From assembly GCA_019418195.1 (NCBI GenBank), contig DYCJ01000070.1, positions 1 to 11,081 of the forward strand: a DNA stretch of 11,081 nucleotides, given 5' to 3'. Position 1 is the first letter of the stretch. Each line of letters begins with the position of its first letter. This DNA comes from Clostridiales bacterium (GTDB lineage: Bacteria; Bacillota; Clostridia; Lachnospirales; Lachnospiraceae). Positions 1 to 6,419 of the stretch are shown piece by piece. The translations under genes and the position numbers were made by a program. The notes below the pieces were generated by a model that worked only from the letters and a program-made list of their open reading frames with translations, was not told where the DNA came from and ran no database searches.

Positions 1-123
1 AAAACCTTGTAAAATAAGGCTTTACGGGCTCTGACACCACAGGACAAAACCACCCCAAACGAGCCAAGAGGTGAGTGCTAATTAATATATTGCTGAAAAA
101 TTCCCAGTTTTCACTATTTTCCC

Positions 124-465
124 TCACACCCTCTTCAACTCCGTATACTTCTCTTTACTTCCATACGCCTTTTCCACCGGATATTTCTCCTCATTCTTCT
201 TTATTTTCTCCAGCACAATTTCATCCATATCCAACCCGCACACATCCGCCATCAAAACACAGTAATTCAATACATCCGCCAGTTCTTCCCTGATCTTATC
301 CTTTTTATCTTCACACCGAACATCTTCCGCACTCCACTGAAAGACTTCCAGAAGCTCTCCTGCCTCCAGACAAATAGAAATAGCCAGATCTTTCGGATTA
401 TGGAATTGTCTCCAGTTTCTGTCATCTCTGAATTTTAATATCTGATCGATCGTTTCCTGTTTCAT
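124..465 (-). CDS. MazG-like nucleotide pyrophosphohydrolase
   Basis: This 113-residue all-alpha protein should hydrolyse a nucleoside or deoxynucleoside triphosphate to the monophosphate and pyrophosphate in the cytoplasm, as a pool-cleaning enzyme. The metal-binding signature is visible: E34-A-G-E37 followed by L-L-E40, then E60-E61-L-A-D64, which fits the EXXE(12-28)EXXD pattern of the MazG/dCTPase superfamily. The C-terminal KNEEKYP segment is also typical. The length equals a single MazG domain, so it belongs with the small stand-alone enzymes (RS21-C6/dCTPase-like) and not the tandem-domain MazG. The ATG is preceded by AAGGAG with a 6-nt spacer after AGGAG. It sits downstream of hsp20, separated by that gene's terminator, so it probably has its own promoter. 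The family is clear; the preferred nucleotide cannot be read from sequence. Confidence 0.9.
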   Translation of the reverse strand: MKQETIDQILKFRDDRNWRQFHNPKDLAISICLEAGELLEVFQWSAEDVRCEDKKDKIREELADVLNYCVLMADVCGLDMDEIVLEKIKKNEEKYPVEKAYGSKEKYTELKRV

Positions 466-494
466 GATTATCTCCTTTTCTTTATAGACCGCAT

Positions 495-523
495 GTTATA
501 CTTTCTCCTAAAGTATAACACAA
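495..523 (-). promoter_or_regulatory. Putative mazG-like promoter overlapping a 10-bp perfect dyad
   Basis: On the minus strand a weak -35 (TTGTGT, 523-518) and a -10 (TATAAC, 500-495) are separated by exactly 17 bases. The same stretch is a perfect inverted repeat: GTTATACTTT (495-504), 5-base centre, AAAGTATAAC (510-519). The dyad covers the -10 and reaches into the -35, which is where a repressor would block polymerase. The boxes are individually weak and no regulator gene is adjacent, so the operator reading is inference. The stem is AT-rich with no following T-run in either direction, which argues against a terminator. Confidence 0.45.
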
Positions 524-552
524 AAAAAGCCCGGTACTTTCGTACCGGACCC
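522..552 (-). terminator. Rho-independent terminator of hsp20
   Basis: On the minus strand GTCCGGTAC, a GAAA tetraloop and GTACCGGGC form a 9-bp stem (one T-G wobble) in 550-529, followed directly by seven Ts (528-522). It lies 30 bases past the hsp20 stop codon and separates hsp20 from the mazG-like gene. Confidence 0.95.
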
Positions 553-582
553 TTCTTATGCTTTATGCCCTTTCGGGAAAGA

Positions 583-1035
583 TCATCCCTCAATGGCGAT
601 GGTCTTTTTCGTCTCTACTGCTTTTGCGTCTTTCTTCGGAATGCTAAGTCTCAGGATACCATCCTCGAATTTAGCCTTCACATCTTCCTCAGTTACAGCG
701 TCGCCTACATAGAAGCTTCTCTGAACTGCTCCTGCATAACGCTCCTTACGGATGTATTTACCTTTCTTATCCTGCTCGTCTTTATCCAGACCTTTTGCTG
801 CAGAGATCGTCAGGTAACCATTGTCGAGATCGATCGTGATCTCATCTTTCTTAAATCCCGGAAGATCAATGTCCAGTTCATAACCTTCATCATGCTCCCG
901 GATATCTGTCTTCATTAAGTTCTTTGCATTCTTACCATACAGCGGATTCTTTCTTCCCCAGAAATCTCTCTCAAACGGGAAATCCATCCAGTCATCATCA
1001 AATAAATTTTCTCCAAAAATACTCGGCATTAACAT
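583..1035 (-). CDS. hsp20: Small heat-shock protein, Hsp20/alpha-crystallin family
   Basis: This is a 150-residue ATP-independent holdase chaperone that binds unfolding proteins in the cytoplasm and forms oligomers. The order is a short aromatic-rich N-terminal arm (residues 1-38), an alpha-crystallin domain (about 40-137) containing DIDLPGFKKDEI and the hallmark G126-I-L-R-L ending in IPK, and a C-terminal tail with an I145-A-I147 (IxI) motif for oligomer contacts. Length is normal for bacterial Hsp20. The ATG at 1035 is chosen over the ATG at codon 3 because AGGAG lies 9 nt before the first and 15 nt before the second. Transcription starts from a strong promoter overlapped by a CIRCE operator, so HrcA should repress it at normal temperature. 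A terminator follows closely, so it is monocistronic. Confidence 0.95.
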   Translation of the reverse strand: MLMPSIFGENLFDDDWMDFPFERDFWGRKNPLYGKNAKNLMKTDIREHDEGYELDIDLPGFKKDEITIDLDNGYLTISAAKGLDKDEQDKKGKYIRKERYAGAVQRSFYVGDAVTEEDVKAKFEDGILRLSIPKKDAKAVETKKTIAIEG

Positions 1036-1186
1036 AAGTCATTTCTCCTTCCATTATAAAACATCAGAAACAAATTTTTATGAACCGCTTTCAGCGGCTG
1101 CCATCAGCACTCTTGAAGTTGTCTCAAGTGTCGCAAGCTGTTCGAACTGGGGATTCGGTTCCTTTTTGTTCCTCTTCCTTTGTTCT
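1036..1186 (-). promoter_or_regulatory. Long structured 5' leader of hsp20
   Basis: The predicted transcription start near 1186 gives a leader of about 150 nt, long for a simple CIRCE-controlled gene. Two hairpins are visible on the minus strand: CACTTGA pairing with TCAAG-(AG)-TG across a short loop (about 1131-1109), and CCGCT-GAA-AGCGG (about 1097-1085). A TTTT tract lies a few bases before the AAGGAG ribosome binding site and could pair weakly with it. I see no clear ROSE-type anti-Shine-Dalgarno. Post-transcriptional temperature control is possible but not shown. Confidence 0.4.
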
Positions 1187-1192
1187 AGTTGT

Positions 1193-1221
1193 ACTATAGC
1201 ACCTATTACTAGCACTGTCAA
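1193..1221 (-). promoter_or_regulatory. Sigma-A promoter of hsp20
   Basis: On the minus strand the -35 is a perfect TTGACA (1221-1216), the spacer is 17 bases, and the -10 is TATAGT (1198-1193). The expected start point is near 1186. It is the strongest promoter in the window and is overlapped on its upstream half by the CIRCE element. Confidence 0.9.
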
Positions 1222-1235
1222 GGGCCGAGTGCTAA
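1209..1235. promoter_or_regulatory. CIRCE operator (HrcA binding site)
   Basis: The plus-strand arms are CTAGCACTG (1209-1217) and GAGTGCTAA (1227-1235) with exactly nine bases between. The consensus is TTAGCACTC-N9-GAGTGCTAA, so the right arm is perfect and the left arm matches 7 of 9. It covers the -35 box of the hsp20 promoter, the classic position for HrcA repression. CIRCE usually controls groESL and dnaK operons; its use on hsp20 is less common. Confidence 0.9.
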
Positions 1236-1305
1236 AAAATTTATTACAACTCAGGCATCTGTTGCCGGAAGCAGGATTTTTGCCTGCATAAGGATCCAGA
1301 TCTCC

Positions 1306-2025
1306 CTACAACATCCTAAGCTGTCTATCCGAAGCCTCCGGAAATTCTTTCTTCACCTGCTCCACAATCCTGCTGTATGAAATCTGCGAATCTTCCTTAT
1401 AAGCAGCGGACACAGTCTCATAATCCCACAGATTTTCCGGCGTTGTATACACGGCTATGGGCCAGCCGTACTCCACGCCGTCTTTTTTGCGCCGACGCCT
1501 TCGGAAATCCCGGATCACGATATAACCCTGCATCTGCAGTTCTGTGATCACACCGTCAAAATTTTTCTCTCCGCCTTTCCCGAATCCTGCCATCTTCTTC
1601 ACTTCAAAGGAATAGAGCTCCCTCTCATCCTCAAAAAGATCCATGATCTTTTTACTCCTGTTGCTGGCAAGTTCATCTTCATACCGGGCGTCAAAATCAT
1701 ATCCGTCCCGCCTGTAATTTGCAAAATAGGGGAACCATTCCTTCGAGATAAATCCGGCTTTTCTGTCAAAGAATTTTCCGTAGGCCACTCTCCCGCTCCG
1801 GGCTATGATTTCCCGCCACACCCACGGATCCTGTTCCGGATCTCCGGTCCACCACGAATAAGGATAGACATGATCCTCCACGGAAAAACCCGGCAGTTCA
1901 TTTGCAAAAAGAGGCAGGAATCCCACCTGATCGATATAATTTATCAGCTCCTCCGGCGTGCGGATGCGCAGCGGATCATCCCAATCCAGCCCGCGCATGA
2001 TCCATTCTCCTGATTCATTCGGCAT
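1306..2025 (-). CDS. AlkZ-related conserved protein
   Basis: This 239-residue soluble protein resembles the AlkZ-related group found in gut Firmicutes and Actinobacteria, distantly linked to the YcaQ/AlkZ winged-helix DNA glycosylases. Recognition rests on conserved blocks I recall for this group: EELINYIDQVGFLPLF near the N-terminus, YSWWTGDPEQDPWVWRE (56-72), a GKFFDRKAGFISKEWFPYFA block (83-102), and AGFGKGGEKNFDGVI (146-160). A basic run of arginines and lysines (about 175-181) lies before EYGWPIAVYTTPE. It is much shorter than true AlkZ (about 400 residues), and I cannot identify a catalytic motif, so DNA repair activity is not established. The ATG at 2025 is supported by AGGAGG 10 nt upstream; an internal ATG at codon 10 lacks one. 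It has its own candidate promoter and is probably monocistronic. Confidence 0.65.
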   Translation of the reverse strand: MPNESGEWIMRGLDWDDPLRIRTPEELINYIDQVGFLPLFANELPGFSVEDHVYPYSWWTGDPEQDPWVWREIIARSGRVAYGKFFDRKAGFISKEWFPYFANYRRDGYDFDARYEDELASNRSKKIMDLFEDERELYSFEVKKMAGFGKGGEKNFDGVITELQMQGYIVIRDFRRRRRKKDGVEYGWPIAVYTTPENLWDYETVSAAYKEDSQISYSRIVEQVKKEFPEASDRQLRML

Positions 2026-2105
2026 ATTTCCGCGACCTCCTTATCCGATTTCTCCGGTTATTGACAAAGCAGTCCCGGATCTTTGCTCCTGCTGCCCTGT
2101 ATTCA

Positions 2106-2133
2106 AGCATATTCAGACATTTTCTTCTTTCAA
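2106..2133 (-). promoter_or_regulatory. Candidate promoter of the AlkZ-related gene
   Basis: On the minus strand TTGAAA (2133-2128) and TATGCT (2111-2106) are 16 bases apart. It begins just past the hairpin that ends the preceding operon, so it would give the downstream gene independent transcription. The match is moderate. Confidence 0.35.
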
Positions 2134-2134
2134 A

Positions 2135-2172
2135 GATAACAGTTCAGCCCGCGCCATGGCTGAACTGTTATC
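2135..2172. terminator. 15-bp perfect hairpin at the end of the oxidoreductase operon
   Basis: The arms are GATAACAGTTCAGCC (2135-2149) and GGCTGAACTGTTATC (2158-2172) around an 8-base loop. The stop codon of the oxidoreductase lies inside the right-hand arm. It most likely ends the operon reading leftward, but the following minus-strand sequence is only TTTGAAAG, so the T-tract is poor for an intrinsic terminator. An mRNA 3'-end protecting stem is an alternative. Confidence 0.6.
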
Positions 2173-3283
2173 GTAAAGGCTCCGGTCTTACACAGGATGA
2201 CCTGATATCTGTAAATCCACCCGAAGTACCGCCCTCCAGCATAGCATTTAAGACTTCATGTACATGATATGCCATTTCCGCCGAGGGACGCAGCGGTGTA
2301 CCGTTCAAAATTGTATCAGCCAGATCTGACGGGCCGATTCCCCTCGAATTGTCAGAGTACTCATTTACAGCCGGGAGCACACATATTTTCTCCGATTCTC
2401 TCTGGTCAGCGAGAGCAGACGCTTCCGGGGAATTCAGAAGAAAGCGGACCTGCCCGCCGAACTGGTTCGGATCAGTCAGTATGAGTATCCCTTTCGTTCC
2501 ATAAATTGTAAAGTAAGCCTGATCTTCCAGCACAGAATCCGCGTCGATGTGAAATGTCCCGGTCACGTCATTTTCAAACTGCAGCACCGCGTTGACCTGG
2601 CTTTCATTGGGCGTATCGATCGTCTGGCCGTACAGCGGCGTTCCCGGCACACAGTTTACATGAGTGGGATACGGATACCCGACGATACTTCCCACCCGGG
2701 CCACCGGTCCCAGCAGGCTTACCAGAGCAGTCACATAGTAAACCGCGTAATCACATACAATACCGCCGCCCGGCTTACGCAGAAAATCAAAAAGGCTCAG
2801 CAGGATATCATTATTCCGGTTAGCAGAAACCGCAAAGGAATGGATTTCCCCCAGCATTCCGCTGTCAATAGCGGACCTTGCTGTCTGGAGCGCTGAACCC
2901 ATAAATGTATCCGGAGCCGATCCAAGATAAAGCCCTTTTTCCTTTGCCAGCCGGACCAGCTCTGCCGACTTGTTGATATCGTCGGTGAGCGTCTTTTCGG
3001 TATAGACGTGCTTGCCATGTTCCAGCGCCGCCCGGATCACACTGTAATGAACATGTGCCGGCGTCAGGTTGACGATCATCCGGATCTCCGGGTCATCGAA
3101 CATCTCTTCCATAGTAACTGCCTGTATCCCGTACTCCTGCGCTTTCTTCTGTGCGCTCTCCAAATGAGCCGCGCATATGGACTTTACATACAGATTTTCA
3201 AACCGGTGGATCATATTTTTCAGGTAAATATCGCTGATCGCACCGGCACCGACTACACCGACGCATACTTTTTTCTGTCCCAT
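2168..3283 (-). CDS. Gfo/Idh/MocA family NAD(P)-dependent oxidoreductase
   Basis: This 371-residue cytoplasmic enzyme probably oxidises or reduces a sugar or sugar-like substrate. The N-terminal Rossmann fold opens with a beta strand and G9-V-V-G12-A-G14-A-I-S. The usual EKP motif is present as T95-E96-K97-T98, so the lysine is kept but the proline is replaced. The C-terminal substrate domain carries GGG (172-174) and CDYAVYYVTALVSLLGPV, where the usual D-x-G-x-x-H becomes D178 followed by a Tyr-Tyr pair; I recall other family members with a similar D-G-YY-TAL-LLGP pattern. The end (SSCVRPEPL) resembles the family tail, so it is not truncated. The ATG at 3283 has AGGAGG 8 nt upstream. An open frame continues upstream through a repeat to a GTG overlapping the MATE stop codon, but its weaker signal makes it second choice. 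Substrate unknown. Confidence 0.88.
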   Translation of the reverse strand: MGQKKVCVGVVGAGAISDIYLKNMIHRFENLYVKSICAAHLESAQKKAQEYGIQAVTMEEMFDDPEIRMIVNLTPAHVHYSVIRAALEHGKHVYTEKTLTDDINKSAELVRLAKEKGLYLGSAPDTFMGSALQTARSAIDSGMLGEIHSFAVSANRNNDILLSLFDFLRKPGGGIVCDYAVYYVTALVSLLGPVARVGSIVGYPYPTHVNCVPGTPLYGQTIDTPNESQVNAVLQFENDVTGTFHIDADSVLEDQAYFTIYGTKGILILTDPNQFGGQVRFLLNSPEASALADQRESEKICVLPAVNEYSDNSRGIGPSDLADTILNGTPLRPSAEMAYHVHEVLNAMLEGGTSGGFTDIRSSCVRPEPLR

Positions 3284-3310
3284 ACAGATTTCCTCCTGCT
3301 TCCTCTGAAT

Positions 3311-3385
3311 CACTTTCTTTTCCACAGCGCCTGTTTCCATACGACCTGTTTCTATCTCTCTGGTTTCTATCCCGCCCGCTTCTAT
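3311..3385 (-). repeat. Degenerate 15-bp tandem repeat between MATE and oxidoreductase genes
   Basis: Five head-to-tail units of 15 bp lie in 3385-3311. On the minus strand each starts ATAGAA, ATGGAA or GTGGAA at 3385, 3370, 3355, 3340 and 3325. The phase is in frame with the downstream oxidoreductase and would read IEAGG, IETRE, IETGR, METGA, VEKKV. It nearly fills the 107-bp gap between the two genes. Confidence 0.7.
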
Positions 3386-3390
3386 TTCTA

Positions 3391-4731
3391 TCACTGCTCG
3401 TCCTTTTCTTTCCGCCACCTCGTCAGTATCATCGGCACCTGGAATGCCAGCATTGCGATCCACCCCACGAAGTTGGCCCACGCAAGGCATCCGAATCCGC
3501 CGCCAAGGATGTGGATCATGATCCACGCTGACAGGAATCTCGCCGACATATTCAGGATCGTACTGATCAGCGTTACCTTCAGGTCTCCCAGTCCGCGGAA
3601 GAAGCCCTGTATGATATTGGTCGCCGACGGCATAAAATACATAAATGCAATGAGCTGCAGATAGGACACTCCCAGAGTAATGACCTCCTCGGATCCGTCG
3701 CTGACAAAAAGCTGCATGATCTGGCGGGAAAATACGAACACGACAATAGCGATCACTGTCGTATAGATGACCTGAAGGATGATGGAGCTTAAGAATCCTT
3801 TCTTCATCCTTCTGATATTTCCCGCGCCCTTATTCTGCGCCATAAATGTGGTCGACGCATGGGCGATATTTTGCTGGGGCGTCATAGCGAAATCATCCAC
3901 ACGGTTGATGGCGGTAAATGCCGCGATAAATGCCACACCCTGCACATTGACGACGGTCTGCACGCAGATCTTTCCCAGCTGGATACACATCTGCTGCAGG
4001 GCGCTCGTAATTCCGTAGTTGAATGTCCGAAGCAGGATCGAGCCATCGAAGACTTTCCACTTCTTTCCCAGACAAAGTATCGGAATCTTTTTCTTAATAT
4101 AGATCAGGCAGAACAGACAGCACAGCGCCTCGCTCAGCATAGTCGCCAGCGCGCTTCCCGGGACGCCCGATTTCACCACGACCACGAAGAAGAGATCGAG
4201 CACAACATTGAGAAATGCACTGATGATCAGAAAATACAGCGGCACTTTGCTGTCGCCCAGGGCTCGCAGTGTATTAGAAAAGAAATTGTAGATAAAAGTA
4301 AAAATCAGTCCCACGAAGACGATACGCAAATACATTACCGCCGAGTGGATAATGTCTTCCGGCACCTGCAGAAGTCTAAGCAGCGGATAGGAGAAAGCGA
4401 TGAGCAACACCGCGATCGCCGCCGAGAAAGCCAGCCCGCCCAGCATGGTCGTGCTGATCTGCCGCTGCAGCTGTTCATACTTCTTCGCCCCGTACTGGGT
4501 GCTCATCAGGATTCCGGCTCCCATGCACATTCCGCTGATAAAAAGGATCACCATATTCATGATCGGGCCTGCGGTTCCCACCGCCGCAAGGGCGTCGTCC
4601 CCGACGAATTTTCCCACAATCACGGAATCCGCCGCATTATATGTAAGCTGGAACAGATTTCCCAGCACAAGTGGTATTGTAAATTCTGTAAGCTGCGGGA
4701 TGATAGGTCCCTTTGTCATATCTGTCGTCAT
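3391..4731 (-). CDS. MATE family multidrug/toxin efflux transporter
   Basis: This 446-residue inner-membrane antiporter probably exports cationic compounds or metabolites using a sodium or proton gradient. Length and the repeated hydrophobic segments fit the usual 12-helix, two-lobe MATE fold. The N-terminus (TKGPIIPQLTEFTIPLVLGN) and the following DSVIVGKFVGDDALAAVG block (about 36-53) are characteristic of the DinF/NorM-like clostridial branch. The second lobe starts near the midpoint and contains FIAAFTAINRVDDFA and a C-terminal basic tail (RWRKEKDEQ). The ATG at 4731 lies 19 bp after the stop of the preceding small gene; only a weak AGG precedes it, so translation may be coupled to that gene. 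It is the third gene of the operon headed by the HipA-like protein. Substrate cannot be predicted. Confidence 0.93.
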   Translation of the reverse strand: MTTDMTKGPIIPQLTEFTIPLVLGNLFQLTYNAADSVIVGKFVGDDALAAVGTAGPIMNMVILFISGMCMGAGILMSTQYGAKKYEQLQRQISTTMLGGLAFSAAIAVLLIAFSYPLLRLLQVPEDIIHSAVMYLRIVFVGLIFTFIYNFFSNTLRALGDSKVPLYFLIISAFLNVVLDLFFVVVVKSGVPGSALATMLSEALCCLFCLIYIKKKIPILCLGKKWKVFDGSILLRTFNYGITSALQQMCIQLGKICVQTVVNVQGVAFIAAFTAINRVDDFAMTPQQNIAHASTTFMAQNKGAGNIRRMKKGFLSSIILQVIYTTVIAIVVFVFSRQIMQLFVSDGSEEVITLGVSYLQLIAFMYFMPSATNIIQGFFRGLGDLKVTLISTILNMSARFLSAWIMIHILGGGFGCLAWANFVGWIAMLAFQVPMILTRWRKEKDEQ

Positions 4732-4750
4732 GTCATTGCACCTACGTTCT

Positions 4751-5053
4751 CTATCGTTTTTCGCGAACCGTTGTGTTCGCCTTTTGGCGGTACTCTTCCG
4801 CGATCTTTATCCCTTCTGCGATTTCACACGCCTGCGTGTAATAATATTCCAGCGCAGTCTGCAGGACATTTGCCCGCTTTCCCGCAAGCAGATCGGGACT
4901 CAGCTCAATCCTTTTTTTATAGGAGATCAGACGTTCCTCTGTCCGGATATAATTTTCCTGCGTCTCCAGATCGACAATGAGCTGCGGCATATCGCCGATG
5001 TAGAGTTTTCCTTCTTCTATTTTCATCGGGATCTTCTTTTCAGCCTCTTTCAC
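4751..5053 (-). CDS. Hypothetical protein coupled to the HipA-like gene
   Basis: I do not recognise this 100-residue protein. It is charged and soluble, with a short N-terminal beta-like section (PMKIEEGKLYIGDMPQLIVD), then a long region rich in Glu, Lys, Arg and Leu that looks alpha-helical (ETQENYIRTEERLISYKKR onward, including ALEYYYTQACEIAEGIKIAE). No signal peptide or membrane segment is present. I chose the GTG at 5053: its GTGA overlaps the stop codon of the HipA-like gene, and AAGGAG, encoded within the last codons of that gene, ends 8 nt upstream. An in-frame ATG at 5074 is possible but has only a poor site. Tight coupling suggests roughly matched synthesis with the kinase-like protein, hence a partner, substrate or modulator, but that is inference. 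Confidence 0.75.
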   Translation of the reverse strand: MKEAEKKIPMKIEEGKLYIGDMPQLIVDLETQENYIRTEERLISYKKRIELSPDLLAGKRANVLQTALEYYYTQACEIAEGIKIAEEYRQKANTTVREKR

Positions 5054-6291
5054 CAGTACCGCTCCTTCTTCCATATCTTCTTTCCCTGAAAGAACAGGTT
5101 TAAATACTCTATTTTCTCTTCAATGGTTCTCGCCGTCTCCGCAGCTCTTTCATCTGTCATGTCCGTATATTCTCTCAGAAGTGCTTCAGCTTCTTCCGGA
5201 AAATGTACTAATCTCTCCAGTTTCACTCCGGCGTCAGATTTAACATAATGAAGCTGGTCAGCCTCTCTTTTGCTGAACGAATTGACCGGAATATCCAGAA
5301 GGTTCCCGCCATGGGGAATCACGTCATAATCGTAAAAAAGGGAATTTCCGGTATCAAAAAGAGGCGCCATGCCGCTCAGCCGGTGCTGTCGCGGAGCATA
5401 TATAAAACCAAAATTGTTCAGATGTCTGTCCGTATTCGTCAGAATAAAATCTGTCAGGATCATATATTCCAGAAATGCCCGCACTTCTTTCTCATCTGCT
5501 CCCAGTGAAACCGCCTGCCGGATCAGCGCTTCGTACAGCGATACATCATTGGATACCTTATAAGCTGCCACTATCTGGTAAGCCGACACGAATTCCGTCT
5601 CCACAGACGTAAACATCGGGCTGAGAGAACACGGATATTTCCTGCCGCTAATATGGATTGTCCCCACCTCATATGAGACATAATTCTTCCATCCCAGCCG
5701 CTCATGCAGTTTCCCGGCGATCACCTCATTTACCGCCTGCTGGCTGTGATAGCTCGGATTTACTTTCAGAAGATATCTCCCGCCGCCGCGAATGATCCAT
5801 TTTTTCATCATATCTCCGTTGACAGAAGCAGATGGCGACAGTTTTGAAATTCCATCCGAGACGGAGCGTTCCCGCTCTGAATCTGTCAGAATATCGCCAA
5901 GCTCATCTCCGAAATCATTTTCGTAGAAATTAAGATCTTTCCAATATAATTCCTGACCTACAGGCTGTATCCAGTAATGATCCGTAAGGCTTAAACCGTA
6001 GGATGAGAGCATCAGTGACTGACTGGTCTCTTCGCTCAGGCGGCTCAGCACCTGACGGATGCCCTTCCGCGAATCAGGGATAGCGCGCAGTTTCCACCAT
6101 TCGCCAAGCCCTGTGCCGTCCGGGGCACAGCCGGCCGGCAGTTCTTCCGGCAGATATACTGAAAGGACATACTCTATCATGCCTGTCTGTACATCTATCT
6201 TCATCATCGCAACGTCCAGATCTTTGTGCTTCAGTACAAATAGATCTGTCGTATCTTTTGTATGCTCGATGCTGACAGCAGACTGTGTCAT
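5050..6291 (-). CDS. HipA-like kinase-fold protein
   Basis: This 413-residue protein has the C-terminal kinase fold of HipA. A Gly-rich segment (G169-G171) precedes the candidate ATP lysine K176 in RYLLKVNP, with E189 in VNEVIAGKL. The catalytic loop is N286-T-D288-R-H-L-N-N293 and a metal-binding D313 lies in APLFDTGNS. The D-to-N spacing of 5 matches E. coli HipA D309/N314, and the second aspartate is at a similar distance. The N-terminal 150 residues (EWWKLRAIPDSR, YGLSLTDHYWI, NFYENDFGDELGDIL) match a large HipA-like group in gut Clostridia sometimes labelled excisionase. No HipB-like HTH gene is adjacent, so a classical toxin-antitoxin role is not supported. The ATG has GGAGG 8 nt upstream and its own promoter. 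It likely phosphorylates a protein; the target is unknown. Confidence 0.82.
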   Translation of the reverse strand: MTQSAVSIEHTKDTTDLFVLKHKDLDVAMMKIDVQTGMIEYVLSVYLPEELPAGCAPDGTGLGEWWKLRAIPDSRKGIRQVLSRLSEETSQSLMLSSYGLSLTDHYWIQPVGQELYWKDLNFYENDFGDELGDILTDSERERSVSDGISKLSPSASVNGDMMKKWIIRGGGRYLLKVNPSYHSQQAVNEVIAGKLHERLGWKNYVSYEVGTIHISGRKYPCSLSPMFTSVETEFVSAYQIVAAYKVSNDVSLYEALIRQAVSLGADEKEVRAFLEYMILTDFILTNTDRHLNNFGFIYAPRQHRLSGMAPLFDTGNSLFYDYDVIPHGGNLLDIPVNSFSKREADQLHYVKSDAGVKLERLVHFPEEAEALLREYTDMTDERAAETARTIEEKIEYLNLFFQGKKIWKKERYW

Positions 6292-6335
6292 AACCGTTTC
6301 CTCCCCATCTTTTAGTTTACAGGACCGTCATAAAT

Positions 6336-6363
6336 ATTATACCGTCTTTCCTCTGAAAAACAA
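6336..6363 (-). promoter_or_regulatory. Sigma-A promoter of the HipA-like/MATE operon
   Basis: On the minus strand a -35 TTGTTT (6363-6358), a 16-base spacer and a perfect TATAAT -10 (6341-6336) lie about 45 bp before the start codon. An exact 10-bp palindrome (TCCTATAGGA, 6381-6390) sits 17 bp upstream of the -35 and may be a regulator site. Confidence 0.7.
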
Positions 6364-6419
6364 GCTGTTCCGCCTTTCTATCCTATAGGACTATTCGTAA
6401 TTTTCCCTTATACCATAAA

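Noticed and set aside
73..81. GAGTGCTAA, an exact CIRCE half-site
   Set aside because: No matching left arm nine bases away (55-63 reads CCAAACGAG), and no promoter or heat-shock gene follows.
1240..1305. Terminator for the AlkZ-related gene
   Set aside because: A 5-bp stem (GCAGG/CCTGC, 1271-1287) and a 4-bp stem (GGCA/TGCC) are present, and a T-run lies further on, but none is joined to a stable stem.
3284..3526. Longer oxidoreductase reading frame starting at 3526
   Set aside because: Its first part runs antiphase inside the MATE coding sequence and has no family similarity. AGGAGG before the ATG at 3283 and the immediate Rossmann start fix the gene start; only the GTG at 3394 remains a weak alternative.
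3859..4980. Long plus-strand open frame of about 370 codons opposite the MATE and small genes
   Set aside because: Its translation is rich in His, Arg, Gln and Asp with no domain pattern, while the opposite strand encodes a clear 12-helix transporter. It is an antisense shadow.
5050..6291. Classical HipBA toxin-antitoxin module
   Set aside because: The kinase residues fit HipA, but no short HTH antitoxin gene precedes it and the N-terminal region is not the usual HipA N-domain.
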